The notes beneath the pieces are model-generated. The model saw only the letters and a program-made list of their open reading frames with translations. It had not been told where the DNA came from and ran no database searches. Below, piece by piece: positions 6,296-10,265 of a stretch of DNA of 10,265 nt. Within the stretch, counting starts at the first letter, position 1; each line of letters starts with the position of its first letter. The DNA comes from JBPEXY01 sp052031065 (lineage in GTDB: Bacteria; Pseudomonadota; Gammaproteobacteria; Immundisolibacterales; Immundisolibacteraceae): positions 1-10,265 of the forward strand of contig JBPEXY010000143.1 in the NCBI GenBank assembly GCA_052031065.1. Direction: 5' to 3'. Made by a program: the position numbers and the translations under genes.

Positions 6296-7180
6296 TTAAA
6301 CAGAGAGGTAAATACGGGTTAGCTGTTCGCCCCAGAGCAGAGAGATCCACCCGGCACCTGCCAGGTAGGGACCAAACGGAATGGGTTTGCCTCGCCGGGA
6401 CCGAGCCATACTGATCATGGCAATGCCGACAATGGCTCCGATAACAGACGAGAGCAGAATAATCAGTGGAAGCTGTTGCCAGCCTAGCCAGGCACCCAGC
6501 GCGGCAAGTAGTTTGAAATCCCCGTATCCCATGCCGTCTTTACCGGTGAGCAGTTTAAAAGCCCAGAACACCGACCATAAGATCAGATACCCAACCATAG
6601 CCCCGGCTACCGAGTCGACAAGGCTGATGGGTCCCAACCCGGTGAGCGCCAGGGCAATTCCGCCCCACATGAGCGGCAGGGTCATGTTATCGGGCAGCAG
6701 CATGTGGTCCAGGTCAATGAAGGTCAGTGCGATCAAATACCAGCTAAGACACAGCGCTGCAAGTACATAGGGGGTCACCCCCAGTTCATAGCCCACGATG
6801 GTGGTGACGACCGCGCAGAGCAGTTCTATCAACGGGTAGCGTATGGTGATTGGGGCACTGCAGTAAGCACATCTACCTTGTAACAACAGGTAACTCAGCA
6901 GCGGAATGTTGTGCCGGGCTTTAATCGGGGTTTCGCAGCAAGGGCAGGTTGAGCGAGGAGTGGCGAGGTTGAATTTGCGCGGTGGCTTATCTTCAGATGA
7001 GTGGGCCGGTTCAATGCTGAGATATTCCCTGGCTTGTTGTTGCCAGTAGTTTTCCAGCATCACTGGCACCCTGAAGATCACCACGTTGAGGAAGCTACCG
7101 ACCGTGAGCCCCAATGTTCCCAGAACAAGCAGATAAAACCAGGTCGCGCTGCTCAGCAGCGCCAGGAACTCCTCCAGCAC
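6296..7180 (-). CDS. pilD: Type IV prepilin leader peptidase / N-methyltransferase PilD
   Basis: This 294-residue inner-membrane aspartyl protease cleaves the leader of type IV prepilins and related pseudopilins, then N-methylates the new terminus. Seen: a first membrane segment (about 13-36); a cytoplasmic loop with the zinc cysteines C79/C82 and C104/C107 (CPCC and CAYC, with an extra C81) characteristic of the full bifunctional form; then several membrane segments carrying the two aspartate sites, FIDLDHMLLPD at 154-164 and GMGYGDFK at 216-223 (D221). PIPFGPYLAGAGW at 266-278 is the usual C-terminal signature. The start is the GTG at 7180. No other start lies upstream in frame and no ribosome site is evident, so translation may be coupled to pilC, which ends 35 bp upstream. 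If type II secretion exists in this organism, this enzyme may serve it too. Confidence 0.95.
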   Translation of the reverse strand: MLEEFLALLSSATWFYLLVLGTLGLTVGSFLNVVIFRVPVMLENYWQQQAREYLSIEPAHSSEDKPPRKFNLATPRSTCPCCETPIKARHNIPLLSYLLLQGRCAYCSAPITIRYPLIELLCAVVTTIVGYELGVTPYVLAALCLSWYLIALTFIDLDHMLLPDNMTLPLMWGGIALALTGLGPISLVDSVAGAMVGYLILWSVFWAFKLLTGKDGMGYGDFKLLAALGAWLGWQQLPLIILLSSVIGAIVGIAMISMARSRRGKPIPFGPYLAGAGWISLLWGEQLTRIYLSV

Positions 7181-7215
7181 AGTTAGGCTACTTTGCTCAG
7201 CGGTTAAGGTGCGGT

Positions 7216-8457
7216 TTAAACCACAGAGCCCATTTTGAAGATAGGCAGATACATGGCGACGACCAGTCCACCAATGACGACACCAAGAAAGGCCATGATC
7301 AGCGGTTCCAGCATGCTGGTTAGCCCATCGACCAGCAGGTCGACCTCTTCTTCGTAAAAATCGGCTACTTTAGCGAGCATTGCGTCAACCGAGCCCGCTT
7401 CCTCGCCGATTGAAACCATCTGCGTGACCATATTGGCAAATAACCCGGTGCGTTCAAGTGCTGTCGTGAGAGTGGTCCCGGTCGATATTTCGTCGCGCAC
7501 TTTCAGTAGAGCGGTTTCATAAACCACATTACCAGAAGCCCGGGCGACGTTTTCCATTGCCTCGACCAGCGGTACCCCGGCTGCGAACATGGTCGACAGG
7601 GTGCGGGCGAAGCGGGCGATGGTGCCTTTGGAGACGATTTCGCCGATTACAGGTGCTTTTAGGGCAAGTTTATCCAGGGCGACATTAAAGGGCTTGGACC
7701 TTTTCTTCAGTTGCAGAATACCGACGACTACACCGCCGATTGCTGCAAACATGATGAACCAGTACTGCTGGACCCATTTTGATAGATTAACCACAAACTG
7801 GGTTGGTGCCGGCAGTTCGCCACCAAAGTTCTCAAACAGGCTTTCGAACTGTGGAATAACGAACAACAACAGGATGACTGTAACCGCAAAAGCGACAACC
7901 AATATTGCCGCCGGATAGAACATGGCCGATTTGATTTTGCCTTTGATCGCCTCGGTTTTCTCCATGAAGGTGGCGAGTTTATCGAGCAGGTCGTCGAGAA
8001 TACCTGCCGCTTCACCGGCGGTAACCAGGTTGACATAGAGTTCGTTAAACTGAAGCGGGTGCTTTGCCAATGCCTCAGCAAAACTACTTCCCCCTTCGAC
8101 ATCTGATTTTATGTTCATGATCAGGTCGGCCATGCTCGGGTTTTCGTGACCTTTGCCGACAATGTCAAAGGCCATCACCATTGGCACCCCAGCATCCAGC
8201 ATGGTCGCCATCTGCCTGGAGAAGAGAGTGATGTCTTTGGGGGTGATCTTCTGCTGACCGGAGCCAAACAGCTCCAGGTTTTTGGCAACTTTGGGGTTGC
8301 TGATGCCCTGGCTGCGCAGCTGAGAACGGACGGAGTTGATATCCGTGGCGCGAATCACTCCCTTGGCTTTCTTTCCCGCTTTGTCCTTGCCGGACCAGGT
8401 AAAGCTGGAGACTTTGACAGCCTTACCTTTTTTTGCTGCTGCTGCTCGTGTAGCCAT
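7216..8457 (-). CDS. pilC: Type IV pilus inner membrane platform protein PilC
   Basis: This 413-residue polytopic inner-membrane protein is the pilus platform that couples the PilB and PilT motors to pilin assembly and disassembly. Seen: a basic Ala/Lys-rich N terminus (1-32); two T2SSF repeats, each with a G-E-x-A-G motif (GEAAGILDDLLDKLA at 148-162 and GEEAGSVDAMLAKVADFYEEEVD at 351-373); and hydrophobic segments near 180-201, 231-250 and 382-405. The terminus LPIFKMGSVV is typical for the family. The ATG at 8457 has AAGGA 8 bases upstream. That site lies within the last codons of pilB, and only 4 bp separate the genes, so the two are probably coupled. Codons 8-10 contain a run of seven A (8428-8434). 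Confidence 0.96.
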   Translation of the reverse strand: MATRAAAAKKGKAVKVSSFTWSGKDKAGKKAKGVIRATDINSVRSQLRSQGISNPKVAKNLELFGSGQQKITPKDITLFSRQMATMLDAGVPMVMAFDIVGKGHENPSMADLIMNIKSDVEGGSSFAEALAKHPLQFNELYVNLVTAGEAAGILDDLLDKLATFMEKTEAIKGKIKSAMFYPAAILVVAFAVTVILLLFVIPQFESLFENFGGELPAPTQFVVNLSKWVQQYWFIMFAAIGGVVVGILQLKKRSKPFNVALDKLALKAPVIGEIVSKGTIARFARTLSTMFAAGVPLVEAMENVARASGNVVYETALLKVRDEISTGTTLTTALERTGLFANMVTQMVSIGEEAGSVDAMLAKVADFYEEEVDLLVDGLTSMLEPLIMAFLGVVIGGLVVAMYLPIFKMGSVV

Positions 8458-8461
8458 GGTG

Positions 8462-10183
8462 TTATTCCTTCGTTACCCGGTTGACTTCATCCAGTGTGGT
8501 AATGCCCTGCATCACCTTTAGCAGGCCGGACTGTCTGAGATCCTTGATACCTTCTTTACGGGCCTGTTCCGCCAGCTCAAGGGCGGTTGCTTCGGACATG
8601 ATCATTTTTGCCATCTCTTCAGAAATCGGCATTACCTGGTAAATACCCGCTCTGCCTTTGTACCCTTCCACGCACTGGTCGCATCCCACCGCGCCATAAA
8701 CCGTAAATCCTTCTTTGATCTGTTCTTCGGTAAACCCCTCTGCGAGCAGCGCGGGTTCAGGGATCTCCAGCGGTTTTTTACAGTGTTTGCAGAGACGACG
8801 GGTCAGCCGCTGAGCAATGATCAGGTTCAGGGCAGAAGCAATATTATAGGAGGGGATACCCATGTTGAGCAGACGGGTAATGGTCTGCGGAGCGTCATTG
8901 GTATGCAACGTCGCCATTACCATATGGCCGGTCTGGGCTGCCTTGATGGCGATCTCACCGGTTTCCAGATCACGGATCTCACCAATAAGAATGACATCCG
9001 GGTCCTGGCGGAGGAAGGATTTTAGAGCTGAGGCGAAGGTGAGTCCCTGTTTGACATTGACATTAACTTGATTGACCCCCTCCAACACGATTTCGGCAGG
9101 GTCTTCTGCGGTTGAGATGTTGATGTCAGGGTTGTTGATGATGTTGATGCCGGTATATAGGGAGACCGTTTTACCACTACCGGTTGGTCCGGTAATCAGC
9201 AACATCCCGTAGGGTTTGTGCAGGTTTTCCTCAAACAGTGCCTGCTGATCCGGTTCGTAGCCAAGCATTTCAATACCGAGCTGGGCGCTGGAAGGGTCGA
9301 GAATACGCATAACGATCTTTTCGCCGAACAGCATCGGGCAGGTACTAACACGAAAATCGATAGATCGTTTACCGATCTTGAGCTTCATTCTGCCGTCCTG
9401 CGGGACTCTTTTCTCGGAAATATCCAGTGAGGCAACAACCTTGATACGCGCTGCAATTTTGCGCGCCATACTGATCGGCGCTGCCGCAACCTCTTTTAGC
9501 ACTCCGTCGATACGAAACCGGATACGGTATCTCTTCTCATATGGCTCGAAATGGAGATCAGAAGCCCCCTTGTTGATTGCATCCAGCAGGAGTTTGTTGA
9601 CATAACGGACCACCGGTGCATCGTCGACATCAGCGTCACTTGCGGCCTCTTCTTGTCCTTCTTCCTCATCTGAAATGAGATCGAGGTCTTCCAGGTCCTC
9701 ATCGCCAAAGTCATCCAGCCCAGTCGGTTCCTCCTCCTGTTCGAGCGCCTTTTCGATCCAGACCGTTAGCTTGTCTTCTTCAACCAGGATGGCTTCGGTT
9801 GACAATCCGACGTTGAATTTGATTTCGTCGAGACCCTGGTAGTTTGTGGGGTCCGAGACCGCAACGAATAGCCGTTGACCGCGCTTATAAAGGGGCAGGG
9901 AATGATGTTTACGGATCAGCTTTTCACCCACCAGCTTGGTGGCTGAAGCCTCAATATCGAGAGAATCGAGGTCGAAAATTGGAATGCCGAAATCGTTGGA
10001 TGCGGCTGTCGCGATGGCTTTGGCTTCCACCAGATTGTTGGACACCAGATATGAAACCAGGGGGGTTTTTTCTTTGGCAGAGTTAGTGACGGCTGACTCT
10101 GCCCTGGCTTCATCCAGCAGGCCTTCATCAACCAGCTTGCGCGCCAGGCCGGTCAAAACGATTGTTGGGTTCGCAGTCGCCAT
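8462..10183 (-). CDS. pilB: Type IV pilus assembly (extension) ATPase PilB
   Basis: This 573-residue cytoplasmic hexameric ATPase powers pilus extension. Seen in order: an N-terminal T2SSE_N/MshEN-like domain (about 10-145); an acidic linker (about 149-188) dominated by Asp and Glu; the N2 domain ending in DLHFEPYEKRYRIRFRIDG (209-227); the Walker A GPTGSGKT at 332-339; the Asp box STAEDPAEI at 357-365; the Walker B DPDVILIGEIRD at 394-405 with E402; the His box TGHMVMATLHTNDA at 418-431; and a tetracysteine zinc site C465/C468 and C501/C504. All motor motifs are intact. The length matches P. aeruginosa PilB (566). The MshEN core lacks the Arg and first Gly of the c-di-GMP consensus. The ATG at 10183 has only a weak GGGA upstream. 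It heads pilBCD; pilA is not in the window. Confidence 0.97.
   Translation of the reverse strand: MATANPTIVLTGLARKLVDEGLLDEARAESAVTNSAKEKTPLVSYLVSNNLVEAKAIATAASNDFGIPIFDLDSLDIEASATKLVGEKLIRKHHSLPLYKRGQRLFVAVSDPTNYQGLDEIKFNVGLSTEAILVEEDKLTVWIEKALEQEEEPTGLDDFGDEDLEDLDLISDEEEGQEEAASDADVDDAPVVRYVNKLLLDAINKGASDLHFEPYEKRYRIRFRIDGVLKEVAAAPISMARKIAARIKVVASLDISEKRVPQDGRMKLKIGKRSIDFRVSTCPMLFGEKIVMRILDPSSAQLGIEMLGYEPDQQALFEENLHKPYGMLLITGPTGSGKTVSLYTGINIINNPDINISTAEDPAEIVLEGVNQVNVNVKQGLTFASALKSFLRQDPDVILIGEIRDLETGEIAIKAAQTGHMVMATLHTNDAPQTITRLLNMGIPSYNIASALNLIIAQRLTRRLCKHCKKPLEIPEPALLAEGFTEEQIKEGFTVYGAVGCDQCVEGYKGRAGIYQVMPISEEMAKMIMSEATALELAEQARKEGIKDLRQSGLLKVMQGITTLDEVNRVTKE
8466..8470 (-). promoter_or_regulatory. 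pilC ribosome binding site embedded in the pilB 3' end
   Basis: On the minus strand AAGGA overlaps the last codons of pilB and lies 8 bases before the pilC ATG. Ribosomes ending pilB would expose or reuse it, which suggests translational coupling. Confidence 0.6.
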
Positions 10184-10265
10184 AGCGTTGATCCCATTTC
10201 TATAAACTAGGTGCCTAATAAAGTACTGCGGCGCACTATATCAGTGGATTAGTTGTAAATCGAGG
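10184..10265. other. Upstream region of pilB
   Basis: These 82 bp before pilB are AT-rich and hold no gene. On the minus strand TATAGA (10197-10202) could be a -10 box, but no matching -35 is seen. TTTACA resembles a -35 but its nearest TATAGT is only 13 bases away. I see no sigma-54 signature (TGGCAC-N5-TTGC). A pilB promoter probably lies here or just beyond the edge, but I cannot place it. Confidence 0.35.

Noticed and set aside
6381..6770. A 129-codon open frame on the plus strand opposite pilD
   Set aside because: Its composition is the complement of membrane-segment codons, it matches no family, and pilD on the other strand is unambiguous.
7728..8102. A 124-codon open frame on the minus strand inside pilC in another frame
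   Set aside because: It is a Ser/Arg/Cys-rich shadow of pilC with no family features or ribosome site.
10234..10246. CACT-N5-AGTG inverted repeat upstream of pilB as an operator
   Set aside because: Half-sites of four bases are expected by chance, and no promoter can be placed relative to it.

Overview
The window looks like an ordinary chromosomal stretch from a gammaproteobacterium of moderate GC (a little over half by eye, not computed). The evidence is gene content: the block pilB-pilC-pilD-coaE-zapD-yacG is a recognised gammaproteobacterial arrangement, and TolC, WaaA and ZapD together mean a Gram-negative cell with an LPS outer membrane. The gene order resembles Pseudomonadales/Oceanospirillales-type genomes, but I cannot place the organism more finely. 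There are eleven protein genes, densely packed, and no RNA gene, insertion sequence, CRISPR array or prophage signal.

Left part, plus strand (41-2469): a divergent protein-L-isoaspartate methyltransferase homologue, a small single-domain rhodanese, and a TolC-family outer-membrane efflux protein with a clear signal peptide. These probably form one transcription unit. TolC ends 4 bp from the stop of the convergent waaA gene (2474-3763, minus), the Kdo transferase of LPS inner-core synthesis.

Middle (3764-4536): a 67-bp divergent intergenic region separates waaA from a plus-strand gene for a small LPS-kinase-like protein (3831-4481). Its catalytic loop has lost the usual HRD histidine and aspartate. 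It lies on the opposite strand between waaA and the pilus block and is the least ordinary gene here.

Right part, all minus strand (10183 down to 4537): pilB (extension ATPase), pilC (inner-membrane platform) and pilD (prepilin peptidase/methylase) of the type IV pilus. They are followed by coaE (last step of coenzyme A synthesis), zapD (FtsZ-bundling division protein) and yacG (zinc-finger gyrase inhibitor). pilB/pilC and zapD/yacG look translationally coupled. A 158-bp gap with a 13-bp tandem repeat separates coaE from zapD, so zapD-yacG may have its own control.

Four of the eleven genes use non-ATG starts (TTG or GTG). I found no convincing new multi-gene system. The points worth a second look are the degenerate kinase, the altered methyltransferase substrate motif, the zapD upstream repeat, and a possible leaderless waaA transcript.
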